A DNA stretch of 64,000 nucleotides, taken from assembly GCF_000190575.1 (NCBI RefSeq), contig NC_015164.1, forward strand, positions 1,550,001 through 1,614,000, written 5' to 3'. A program made the position numbers and the translations under genes. Positions 40,523-48,610 of this stretch are shown here, piece by piece (the first letter of the stretch is position 1; the number at the start of each line of letters is the position of its first letter). Source of the DNA: Phocaeicola salanitronis DSM 18170 (lineage in GTDB: Bacteria > Bacteroidota > Bacteroidia > Bacteroidales > Bacteroidaceae). Under the pieces are notes generated by a model. It did not search any database and was not told the DNA's origin. It saw only the letters and a list, made by a program, of their open reading frames with translations.

Positions 40523-41209
40523 TTATAGTTCGTTAATTTTAAGAATGTTATAAGATATGTTCTCGTCGTAGGTGTCCGTTCCGTCAATGTGCTTGATGTA
40601 ACGTACGACACGGACGGTAACGGGGAGTACAATGATTTCGTACATCGTCTTCAGCGCTACTTGCACCAGCATCATTTTGCCCAGCTCGGGAAGCGGCATC
40701 AGTCCGCCGAATGCTAAGGGGAAGAAGATAAACGAATCGGCACTTTCGCCATATACCGTAGAGAGGATGGCACGCGCCGAGAAATGTTTTCCTTGTGAAG
40801 ACAGTTTCATACGGCTCATCACGTAGGCATTGATAAACGAGCCTGCCAGAAAAGCCAGCAAGCTTGCCGCGGCAATGCGGGGAGCCATGCCAAATACAAA
40901 ATTGAATCCCGCTTCACCTTCCCAAAACGGGGCAGCGGGCAATGCTACGGCAAGCTGGCCTAAGGCAACGGTCATAAAATTCATAAGAAATCCCATCCAG
41001 ATGATGAGACGAGCCTTACGGAAGCCCCACACTTCGGCTATGCAATCATTGATAATGTATGAGACGGGAAAAACAATCAGCCCGGCAGTAACCGCTATCG
41101 GCCCCAATTGCACGACTTTGGTTTCTAATAGATTTGCCGCTACGAGGCATACACAAAACACGATGCCCAAAACCATAAAAGGCACCGATACGAGATTTTC
41201 TTTTTTCAT
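40523..41209 (-). CDS. Queuosine-precursor transporter (YhhQ/VUT family)
   Basis: A 228-residue membrane protein with six or seven segments and family motifs (LLETKVVQLG, FPVSYIINDCIAEVWGFRKAR, STVYGESADSFIFFPLAF). YhhQ proteins import preQ0 or preQ1. With queC and queF downstream this couples salvage and synthesis; queD and queE are not in the window. Confidence 0.92.
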   Translation of the reverse strand: MKKENLVSVPFMVLGIVFCVCLVAANLLETKVVQLGPIAVTAGLIVFPVSYIINDCIAEVWGFRKARLIIWMGFLMNFMTVALGQLAVALPAAPFWEGEAGFNFVFGMAPRIAAASLLAFLAGSFINAYVMSRMKLSSQGKHFSARAILSTVYGESADSFIFFPLAFGGLMPLPELGKMMLVQVALKTMYEIIVLPVTVRVVRYIKHIDGTDTYDENISYNILKINEL

Positions 41210-41290
41210 CGCTCCTGTTTTTTACGTGGTTGTCCTAGAATACACGGAAGATGTTTCGGCAAAGAAACATCCTCATCTTTTTATCGGGCG

Positions 41291-41298
41291 CAAAGTTA
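41291..41298 (-). promoter_or_regulatory. -7 element for the queuosine operon
   Basis: Minus strand TAACTTTG (TAnnTTTG), with CTTG 20 bp upstream as a near -33 box. The downstream leader (41290-41210) holds a GATGTTTC/GAAACATC hairpin. Confidence 0.6.
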
Positions 41299-41305
41299 CG
41301 GATAA

Positions 41306-41337
41306 TTTGCCGGATTAGCAAGAAAACCCTATATTTG
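41306..41337 (+). promoter_or_regulatory. Full promoter for corA
   Basis: TTTG (41306-41309), 20-bp spacer, TATATTTG (41330-41337). It interleaves with the divergent queuosine promoter. Confidence 0.75.
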
Positions 41338-41359
41338 TACACTTTCTATAGGCAAGATT

Positions 41360-42400
41360 ATGGCAAAGAACAATCTTTTGACGGAAGAACTGAACTATAT
41401 CGGAGGAAGCAAGACCCCGACGCACCTGCACTTGTGTACGTATGGACCAGCCGGAGCGGAAAACCATGACGGTGACACCATAGAAGACATATTGCCTTAT
41501 TTCAAGGCGGGCTCCATGCACTGGATTCAGATACATGGGCTGAAGGATACGGAAGAAATACAGAAGGTATGCCGGCATTTCGGCATTGGGTTCCTTACCG
41601 AGCAGGATATTCTCAATTCGCTTCATCTCACCAAGATTGAAGCACACGAAGACTATAATGTCGTAATCCTGAAACTGCTTTCCGCTACAGGTGAGGACGA
41701 ATATCTTCCCCAGCAGCTTTGCCTGGTGCAAGGCGAAGATTACCTGCTCACTTTTACGGAAAACGATACCGATTTTTTCGATGAAATCTATACGGCGATA
41801 GAAAATGACGTGTTGAAAATCCGTACCCGCTCGTCAGACTTTCTGCTGAGCGTGATTCTGAATAGTGTGATGACCAGTTTCATGTCCATCATTTCGGATA
41901 TGGAAGACAAGCTGGAAGACTTGGAAGAGCGCTTGCTCACGCCCGGTGTGATGGACCCAACAATCGGCGACCTGCACGTGTTCCGGCGTAATTATCGCCT
42001 GATAAAGAAATGCATCTTCCCGCTGAAGGAACAAATCGCCAAACTTCTTCATCCTGAAGATACCCGGTTGCTGCATAAGGCGAGCCGCCCCTTCTTCAAC
42101 GATGTAAACGACCACCTGCAATTTGTCCTGCAAACATTGGAAGGATGCCGTGACCTGCTCGGTGCGCTGGTCGATATGATTCTTTCCAGCAACGACCGGC
42201 ACATGAACAACATCATGCGCCAGCTCACCGTGGTGTCTACCATCTTTATTCCGCTGACTTTTCTCGCCGGCATCTGGGGGATGAACTTCCGCGTCATGCC
42301 CGAACTGGACTGGAAATACGGATACCTCTATGCTTGGGGACTGATGTTGCTCATCGCCATCGGCGTATGCGTGTACTTTAAGCGGAAGAAATGGTATTAA
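41360..42400 (+). CDS. corA: CorA-type magnesium/cobalt channel
   Basis: A 346-residue protein with a large cytoplasmic N-terminal domain, long stalk helix and two C-terminal membrane segments; the selectivity motif GMNF is in LAGIWGMNFRVMPE (residue ~309). It forms pentameric Mg2+ channels. Followed by nth at 64 bp, possibly in the same transcript. Confidence 0.95.
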   Translation: MAKNNLLTEELNYIGGSKTPTHLHLCTYGPAGAENHDGDTIEDILPYFKAGSMHWIQIHGLKDTEEIQKVCRHFGIGFLTEQDILNSLHLTKIEAHEDYNVVILKLLSATGEDEYLPQQLCLVQGEDYLLTFTENDTDFFDEIYTAIENDVLKIRTRSSDFLLSVILNSVMTSFMSIISDMEDKLEDLEERLLTPGVMDPTIGDLHVFRRNYRLIKKCIFPLKEQIAKLLHPEDTRLLHKASRPFFNDVNDHLQFVLQTLEGCRDLLGALVDMILSSNDRHMNNIMRQLTVVSTIFIPLTFLAGIWGMNFRVMPELDWKYGYLYAWGLMLLIAIGVCVYFKRKKWY

Positions 42401-42464
42401 AAGCCGGAGAGATTGCGATTTGCCTCAACGGCACTTTTTATATAAAAATGGGAACGAAAGAAAA

Positions 42465-43109
42465 ATGAGAAAAAAAGAACTTTACGACCGGGTAATCGCT
42501 TATTTCGAGCAGGCGATGCCCGTGGCAGAAACCGAATTGCATTACGAAGACCCTTTCCAGTTGCTTGTAGCCGTTATCTTAAGCGCACAATGCACCGACA
42601 AGCGGGTCAATATGATTACTCCGGCATTGTTCCGTGATTTTCCTACGGCAGAAGCTATGGCAGCCACCACTCCCGATGTGGTTTACGAATACATCCGGAG
42701 CGTGAGCTATCCCAACAACAAGGCGAAGCATCTGGTAGGAATGGCACAGATGCTGGTGCGTGATTATGAAGGGCAGGTGCCCGATACGCTGGAAGAACTG
42801 GTGAAGCTTCCCGGAGTAGGACGGAAGACAGCGAATGTCATCCAAAGCGTGGTGTTCCATAAAGCCGCCATGGCGGTCGATACCCACGTGTTCCGTGTGA
42901 GCCACCGCATCGGGCTGGTGCCCGGTACCTGCACCACTCCGCTTGCTACCGAAAAGCATCTTACCCGTTATATTCCTGAAGCCTTGATACCCAAGGCACA
43001 CCATTGGCTTATCCTGCACGGACGGTACGTGTGTACGGCACGCAATCCGAAATGCGACAAATGCGGATTGAACGGCATCTGCCAGGCATCGCTGAAAGCA
43101 AAGATTTGA
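42465..43109 (+). CDS. nth: Endonuclease III
   Basis: A 214-residue bifunctional DNA glycosylase/AP lyase for oxidised pyrimidines. Helix-hairpin-helix LPGVGRKTANV with catalytic Lys121, Asp139 in AVDTHVFR, and the 4Fe-4S cluster CTARNPKCDKCGLNGIC. ATG 42465 (MRKKELYDRV) is the usual start; the frame opens at 42420. Confidence 0.96.
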   Translation: MRKKELYDRVIAYFEQAMPVAETELHYEDPFQLLVAVILSAQCTDKRVNMITPALFRDFPTAEAMAATTPDVVYEYIRSVSYPNNKAKHLVGMAQMLVRDYEGQVPDTLEELVKLPGVGRKTANVIQSVVFHKAAMAVDTHVFRVSHRIGLVPGTCTTPLATEKHLTRYIPEALIPKAHHWLILHGRYVCTARNPKCDKCGLNGICQASLKAKI

Positions 43110-43542
43110 TTGAAATATTCACCACAGAGCTTTTGGGTATGGATTTGTGCATTTCCTGCATGTTACACACCTTCTACATTTGATGGCATATACAAGAGTA
43201 AGACGGTAAGGAACATTCATTTTTGCATATAGGTCGTATCTTTGTTTCAGCAGGCATACTTTTACGTTCTTGATATCAAAACCGTACGGTTTTGAATTGG
43301 AAACCGTACGTTCTCAATATGGAAACCGTACGGTTTTCATATCGAAACCATAAATGGAAGCCGTCTGAAACGATCATGTAATCCAAATGTGGAAACAACT
43401 GTTCCGGGGAGAAATCAGAAACTCACCACAGAGGGTACAGGGAAAATCTATTTTTCTCAATTTACGAAGTACGATTCCATATCAAAATAGTAAATTGCCC
43501 AATCGTAAATTAAAAACCCCTGCGTCCTCTGTGGTGAACAAA
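43110..43542. other. 433-bp spacer between convergent nth and CoA-transferase genes
   Basis: Contains array B (43264-43351) and a CCACAGAGGGTACAGG / CCTCTGTGGTG palindrome with inner AATTTACGAAGTACGATT and CGTAAATT arms (43425-43540). No gene seen. Confidence 0.7.
43264..43351. repeat. Array B: four 22-bp dyad units
   Basis: Units start at 43264, 43286, 43308 and 43330, exactly 22 bp apart. Each runs ACG(G/T)TTT - AT-rich centre - AAACCGT, so each unit is an imperfect palindrome and the junctions form AAACCGTACGGTTT. The total of 88 bp and the architecture match array A although the sequences are unrelated. Confidence 0.85.
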
Positions 43543-45030
43543 TCATACGTATTTCGTATTCCGCATATCACCTGTTTCGGCAAATGCCAGATGCATCTGG
43601 AAGGCGTTACGGAGCGACATCGGGGTATGACAATGCCCTTCCGAAAGTTTCAGGTAATCCCAAAGCAGTTCTTTATAGTCGGGATGCGCGCAATTCTCGA
43701 TGATGAGGCGTGCCCGTTGAAGCGGTGATTTTCCTCTCAAGTCTGCTACTCCCTGTTCGGTTACAAGGATGCGTACATCGTGTTCGGTACTGTCTACGTG
43801 CGATACTTGAGGTACGATGGACGAGATAAGCCCGCCTTTCGCCGTAGAAGGGGTGGTAAAGATAGAAAGGTAGGCATTACGTGCAAAGTCGCCCGAGCCT
43901 CCGATGCCGTTCATCATCTTGCTTCCCGACACATGAGTGCTGTTTACATTGCCGAAGATGTCAGCTTCAAGTGCTGTATTGACCGCAATGATACCTAACC
44001 GGCGGATGACTTCAGGGTGATTGGTGATTTCTTGCGGACGGAGCAGGACGCGGTCTTTCATTTCACCGATGTGCTCGTAAAGCAAGTCCAACTTATCGTC
44101 CGAGAGTGTAAGCGAGCTGCCTGCCACAAAACGGATGCGCTCTTCCAGCATCAGGTCGATAACGGAGTTCTGTATCACTTCGGTATACATCGAAAAGGCA
44201 GGCAAGTGCGGGTCGCCGCCCAAAGCTCCCAATACGGCATTGGCAATGTTTCCTACGCCCGATTGTAAGGGAAGAAATTCTTTGGGAATCGCTCCTTGAC
44301 GATATTCCTTTACTAAAAAGTCTGCTACGTTTTGTCCGATTTGGCGTGTGGTTTCGTTCAGAGGAGTGAAGGCGGCTATCTGGTCACGCTCGTTTGTCAA
44401 CACCACTCCAGCCACTTTCTTGGAGTCTACTTTCACGCTGATGCTTCCGGTACGGTCGTTTACCTTATAGATAGGGATTTCACGGCGGTAAGGCGGATTG
44501 TCGAGCACAAAGATGTCGTGCATTCCCGTCAATTTGCCCGCATGAGCCTCGTTCAATTCGATAATGATTTTGTCTGCCACACATGTCAGGGTGGGCGAAA
44601 TGCCTACCGAAGTGCTCAGAATGAGGTCGCCTTCAGGGGTAATGCCGGAAGCTTCGATGATAGCCACATCGATTTTCCCCAAGAATCCGTAGCGCACGTC
44701 TTGTCCGATTTGCGAAAGGTGAAGATCGAAATATTGCACCTCGCCGCTATTGATGGCATTCCGCATTTCCTTGTTCGACTGGAAAGGAGTGCGGAAAGCA
44801 ACGGCATGTGCTTCGGTCAGGGCACTGTCCACCTGGTTTCCTGTTGCCCCTCCGGTAATAAGTCCTATTTTAAACGGTTTTCCTTCATTGTGTAATGTTT
44901 CTGCATGCTGTGCCAATGCAGCGGGGACTGCTTTCGGTGTACCTACTGACGAGAATCCTCCGATGCCGACCGTCTGTCCGTCGATGATAAGCGCTGCAGC
45001 TTCTTCTGCTGATAAAATTGGATATTTCAT
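43543..45030 (-). CDS. Acetyl-CoA hydrolase/succinyl-CoA transferase family protein
   Basis: A 495-residue class I CoA transferase of the Cat1/Ach1 group. Motifs: VGIGGFSSVGTPKAVP at the N-terminus, GIGGSGDFARNAYLSIF, EHDVRILVTEQGVADLRG near the C-terminus. Likely exchanges CoA between acetyl-CoA and succinate in the fermentation pathways of Bacteroidales. ATG 45030 (MKYPILSAEEAA) is used; the frame opens at 45129. Confidence 0.92.
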   Translation of the reverse strand: MKYPILSAEEAAALIIDGQTVGIGGFSSVGTPKAVPAALAQHAETLHNEGKPFKIGLITGGATGNQVDSALTEAHAVAFRTPFQSNKEMRNAINSGEVQYFDLHLSQIGQDVRYGFLGKIDVAIIEASGITPEGDLILSTSVGISPTLTCVADKIIIELNEAHAGKLTGMHDIFVLDNPPYRREIPIYKVNDRTGSISVKVDSKKVAGVVLTNERDQIAAFTPLNETTRQIGQNVADFLVKEYRQGAIPKEFLPLQSGVGNIANAVLGALGGDPHLPAFSMYTEVIQNSVIDLMLEERIRFVAGSSLTLSDDKLDLLYEHIGEMKDRVLLRPQEITNHPEVIRRLGIIAVNTALEADIFGNVNSTHVSGSKMMNGIGGSGDFARNAYLSIFTTPSTAKGGLISSIVPQVSHVDSTEHDVRILVTEQGVADLRGKSPLQRARLIIENCAHPDYKELLWDYLKLSEGHCHTPMSLRNAFQMHLAFAETGDMRNTKYV

Positions 45031-45053
45031 GGATACTGTTATTATTAGTGCCG

Positions 45054-45061
45054 CAAAAGTA
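45054..45061 (-). promoter_or_regulatory. -7 element for the CoA-transferase gene
   Basis: Minus strand TACTTTTG (TAnnTTTG), 23 bases before the start at 45030; it excludes the longer frame starting at 45129. Confidence 0.6.
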
Positions 45062-45180
45062 TAAGTTTTCAGATAAAATAGCAAGAAATACAGACGAATA
45101 TCTGACAAAAACAAAAACAACAAGCTCAAGCATGTAATATAATGATATTTTTATGCAGCCATTCCCTTCTTTTTTACACA

Positions 45181-45224
45181 ACAAAAAACGCAAAGCTTTG
45201 CCCAACAGAAGCAAAGCCTTGCGT
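45181..45224 (-). terminator. Intrinsic terminator after the POT transporter gene
   Basis: On the minus strand ACGCAAGGCTTTGC and GCAAAGCTTTGCGT form a ~14-bp stem followed by a T-run (TTTTTTG). Confidence 0.85.
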
Positions 45225-45274
45225 GAATCAATGCCAAGCGATACGATGCCTGGCACAAACGTATGCAATATTCC

Positions 45275-46807
45275 TTATGCCACTTTCTCCAACCGCTTCA
45301 TCACCGAGAAGATGAACAGGGCAGCCAAGAGGCAAAGCACCATCAGTGTACCCCATACGAAATACAACGGCAATTCGCCCCACAGCCACGAAGCCACCGA
45401 AGTGAGGTAATTACCGATAGCCGTAGCCACGAACCAGCCTCCCATCATCATCCCCTTATACTTAGGGGGAGCCACTTTCGACACGAACGAAATACCCATC
45501 GGCGAAAGCAACAATTCGGCAAACGTCAATACCAGATAAGTCGATACCAGCCAGTTGGGCGATACGAACGAAGCCGTACCCGCCTCGATGGCTTGCGTCT
45601 GGTCGGCAGGGCTCAACAAACCGATAGAAGCTGCAAGCATGATGACGTATCCGCAGGCTGCCACCAACATACCCAAACCGATTTTACGCGGAGCCGAAGG
45701 CTCTTTGCCACGGGCTGCCAACGAACCGAATATTGCCATGGATACCGGTGTGAGCGCTACGACAAAGAACGGATTGAACTGCTGGAAGATAGGTGCATCC
45801 ACCGGAGTGCTTGCAGGAAGTGCGGCATACTGATAACCCAAGAAGCACATTGCCAGAAAGATGACCACACACGAAACAAGCTTGCCTTTGCCTGTTTTCG
45901 ACTGGAAAAACGAGAACAGGGCATAAACGATGAATATCACCGCCACCAAGTTCCATACGCTGAACATCATGCTTTCCAATCCTTCCGAGCTGCGTGCGGT
46001 AAACTGCTTGGCAAAATAAGTCAATGTCAAACCGTTCTGATGGAATGCCATCCAGAAGAAAATCACCACGGCAAATACCAGACACAGTGCCACGATGCGC
46101 TCTTTCGTCTCACGCGGCGAAAGCTCCTCGTGCTTTTCTGCCGCAGCAGCACCCTTGCCTGCTTCTTTCACACTTCCCCCTTCCACGTGGCGGAACGTGC
46201 TACGGAACCCGTAATAGATAGCCATGGAAACAATCAGCGAAACACAAGCCACGCCGAACGCAAAGTGATAGGAATCGTTCGCACTTACACCCAGGCTGTT
46301 CTGCGCATACTTCATAATCTCGACCGCTGCTGTCGGAGCAAAAAGCGCACCGATATTAATCGCCATATAGAAAATGCTGAACGCCGAGTCGCGCCGCTTG
46401 GCATACCGGGGATCATCGTAGAGGTTGCCTACCATCACCTGCAGGTTTCCTTTGAAAAGTCCCGTACCGCAACTGATTACGACCAGTGCGGCAAACATCG
46501 CCACCAGCCCCAATGTGCTGCTTCCCATCGGCAGGGCAAGTAATACGTAACCGGCAAACATCGCAATGACGCCCACCGTCACCATACGCCCATAACCGAA
46601 CTTATCGGCAAGAATACCTCCTATAAACGGCAAGAAATAAACTAAAGCCAAAAACATGGCGTAAATGTTGCCGGCTGTACTCGGCGACATGCCGAAATTG
46701 TCCATCAAGAACAAAACGAAGATAGCCAGCATTGTGTAATAGCCGAAACGTTCGCCCGTATTGGCGAGCGCCAGCGCATAAAGACCTTTAGGTTGTCCTT
46801 CAAACAT
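45275..46807 (-). CDS. POT/PTR-family peptide transporter
   Basis: A 510-residue MFS protein with 12 or more segments. The proton-coupling motif is GERFGYYTM (residues ~18-26) and the second family signature region is near FKGNLQVMVGNLY. It imports di- and tripeptides with protons. Single-gene unit with its own promoter and terminator. Confidence 0.93.
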   Translation of the reverse strand: MFEGQPKGLYALALANTGERFGYYTMLAIFVLFLMDNFGMSPSTAGNIYAMFLALVYFLPFIGGILADKFGYGRMVTVGVIAMFAGYVLLALPMGSSTLGLVAMFAALVVISCGTGLFKGNLQVMVGNLYDDPRYAKRRDSAFSIFYMAINIGALFAPTAAVEIMKYAQNSLGVSANDSYHFAFGVACVSLIVSMAIYYGFRSTFRHVEGGSVKEAGKGAAAAEKHEELSPRETKERIVALCLVFAVVIFFWMAFHQNGLTLTYFAKQFTARSSEGLESMMFSVWNLVAVIFIVYALFSFFQSKTGKGKLVSCVVIFLAMCFLGYQYAALPASTPVDAPIFQQFNPFFVVALTPVSMAIFGSLAARGKEPSAPRKIGLGMLVAACGYVIMLAASIGLLSPADQTQAIEAGTASFVSPNWLVSTYLVLTFAELLLSPMGISFVSKVAPPKYKGMMMGGWFVATAIGNYLTSVASWLWGELPLYFVWGTLMVLCLLAALFIFSVMKRLEKVA

Positions 46808-46851
46808 ACATAAAACTATTTTAGATTAATAAAAAAACATTATTCCACCGA

Positions 46852-46859
46852 CAAAGGTA
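46852..46859 (-). promoter_or_regulatory. -7 element for the POT transporter gene
   Basis: Minus strand TACCTTTG (TAnnTTTG), 44 bases before the start at 46807. Confidence 0.55.
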
Positions 46860-46870
46860 TGAAAATTACT

Positions 46871-46878
46871 TATTTTTG
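46871..46878 (+). promoter_or_regulatory. -7 element for the glycerate kinase gene
   Basis: TATTTTTG (TAnnTTTG), 23 bases before the ATG at 46902. Confidence 0.55.
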
Positions 46879-46901
46879 CAAAGGAATAAGCACCATACGT
46901 T

Positions 46902-48077
46902 ATGAAAAAGATTGTTTTAGCTATCGATTCGTTCAAAGGATGTCTCACATCGGAAGAAGTGGAGCAATGTGTAGCAGAAGAAATACATCGCCTCCACCCT
47001 CAATGCCAAACCGTAGCCATCCCTATTGCTGACGGAGGAGAAGGCATGCTCGACACACTGATAAATGCCATGCAAGGACAAATCATTTATACCCGCGCCC
47101 ACGACCCACTCATGCGAATGCGTACAACACGCTACGGCATACTGGGCAATCAACAAACCGCTGTTATCGAAATGGCGGAAATAAACGGCCTGACCACACT
47201 CTCTCCCGCCGAACGGAATCCGATGGAGACCAGCACATACGGTACGGGAGAACTGATAAAGGAGGCTTTGAAAAAGGGATTCCGACGGTTCATTATCGGT
47301 ATCGGAGGAAGTGCCACCAACGATGCAGGCATGGGCATGATGCAGGCACTCGGTGCACGGCTCTACGATAAAGAAGGAAACGAATTGGGACAAGGAGGGA
47401 AAATCATGAAACACATCGCACGTATTGACCTCGATCTCCTGCATCCGGCTCTGAAGAAAACAAGTTTTACCGTAGCTTGCGATGTACAGAATCCTTTCTA
47501 CGGACCACAAGGAGCAGCCTATGTCTTTGCCCGACAAAAAGGAGCTACCGACGAACAAATACATCTGCTGGACAAAGGGATGCAACATCTCGCCCGTCTC
47601 ATCGAACAGGATTTTCACATCTATATAAATAAGGTAAAGGGAGCGGGAGCTGCCGGAGGGCTTGGCGGAGCCTTCCACGTATTGTTGAAAAGCCGGCTTC
47701 AATCGGGTATCGAATTACTGTTGGACACCGTAGGATTCGATGAACAAATCAAAGATGCCGACCTCGTCATCACCGGAGAAGGCAAGGCAGACCGCCAGAC
47801 TTGCGAGGGAAAGGTTCCTGCAGGAGTACTGAAAAGAGCGACAAAAGCCGGCATCCCTACCCTTCTGCTGGCAGGAAAGACAGAAGACCGCGACTTATTG
47901 GAAAAGATGGGGTTCTGCCAACTCATTCAAATCTCACCTGATAGCTTGCCTGCCGAACAAGCCATACAACCGGATATTGCACGGGAAAACATCCGCAAGG
48001 CTACGCAATGTGCATTCAAAACAATGCAGCCACTTCCGCCCGCGCCTCACGTATCAGGTCATCAGGAGCAAGCTTGA
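46902..48077 (+). CDS. Glycerate 2-kinase (GarK/GlxK family)
   Basis: A 391-residue kinase phosphorylating glycerate to 2-phosphoglycerate. Motifs: VLAIDSFKGCLTSEE at the start, PIADGGEGM, GIGGSATNDAGMGMMQALG, GAAGGLGGAF and VITGEGKADRQT. The last 62 bases overlap, tail to tail, with ybaK; the C-terminal tail beyond the kinase fold (PLPPAPHVSGHQEQA) comes from this overlap. Confidence 0.95.
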   Translation: MKKIVLAIDSFKGCLTSEEVEQCVAEEIHRLHPQCQTVAIPIADGGEGMLDTLINAMQGQIIYTRAHDPLMRMRTTRYGILGNQQTAVIEMAEINGLTTLSPAERNPMETSTYGTGELIKEALKKGFRRFIIGIGGSATNDAGMGMMQALGARLYDKEGNELGQGGKIMKHIARIDLDLLHPALKKTSFTVACDVQNPFYGPQGAAYVFARQKGATDEQIHLLDKGMQHLARLIEQDFHIYINKVKGAGAAGGLGGAFHVLLKSRLQSGIELLLDTVGFDEQIKDADLVITGEGKADRQTCEGKVPAGVLKRATKAGIPTLLLAGKTEDRDLLEKMGFCQLIQISPDSLPAEQAIQPDIARENIRKATQCAFKTMQPLPPAPHVSGHQEQA

Positions 48078-48489
48078 TTTGCAGCCCCCGTACGCCCGCA
48101 CTTACATAGATAAAAGGAAAATCCAGGCAGGTTTTATGGATATACGTCGGGAAATGCTTTTTCATCCCGATAGGCGAACATCCACCGCGTATGTAACCCG
48201 TAAGCGGAAGCAATTCCTTTACAGGTATCAAATCACACTTCTTATTACCCGAAACCTTTGCCGCTAATTTTAAGTCGACTTCATGCTCGCCGGGAATCAC
48301 ACAGACAAAATACCCGCTCTTATCGCCGTGCAACACCAAGGTCTTGAATACACATTCGATGTCTTCTCCCAACGATGCCGCCACATGCACGGCACTCAAG
48401 TCGTTCTCGTCCACTTCGTAAGGAATCAGTTCGTAAGGCACTTTTGCCTTATCCAGCAAGCGTGCCACATTGGTCTTGTTAATTTTCAT
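48016..48489 (-). CDS. ybaK: Cys-tRNA(Pro)/Cys-tRNA(Cys) deacylase YbaK-like
   Basis: A 157-residue editing-domain protein that hydrolyses mischarged Cys-tRNA(Pro). The family pattern is clear: NVARLLDKAKVPYEL, AASLGEDIECVFKTLVL, LKLAAKVSGNKK and GYIRGGCSPIGMKK. The ATG at 48489 is chosen; a TTG at 48495 is an alternative. It converges with and overlaps the glycerate kinase gene by 62 bp. Confidence 0.93.
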   Translation of the reverse strand: MKINKTNVARLLDKAKVPYELIPYEVDENDLSAVHVAASLGEDIECVFKTLVLHGDKSGYFVCVIPGEHEVDLKLAAKVSGNKKCDLIPVKELLPLTGYIRGGCSPIGMKKHFPTYIHKTCLDFPFIYVSAGVRGLQIKLAPDDLIREARAEVAALF

Positions 48490-48504
48490 AAGCAATTTCG
48501 TTTG

Positions 48505-48570
48505 AATCTCACCACAGAGTAACCACAGTGGAAAAATTTAAAAGACTCTGTGTGCCTCTGTGGTGAAAAT
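48505..48570. repeat. CACAGAG-type palindrome
   Basis: TCTCACCACAGAGTAACCAC and its inverse CCTCTGTGGTGA flank an AT-rich centre, between ybaK and uvrA. Related palindromes occur at 43425-43540, 17613-17956 and, as a fragment, 56899-56935. Confidence 0.65.
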
Positions 48571-48610
48571 ATGCACAATTTCATACCGCACATGGTATCA
48601 TTCTTCATTC

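Noticed and set aside
41210-41290. preQ1 riboswitch in the leader of the queuosine operon
   Set aside because: There is a hairpin and an A-rich stretch, but I could not match the conserved preQ1-I or preQ1-II elements by eye; a covariance-model search would decide.
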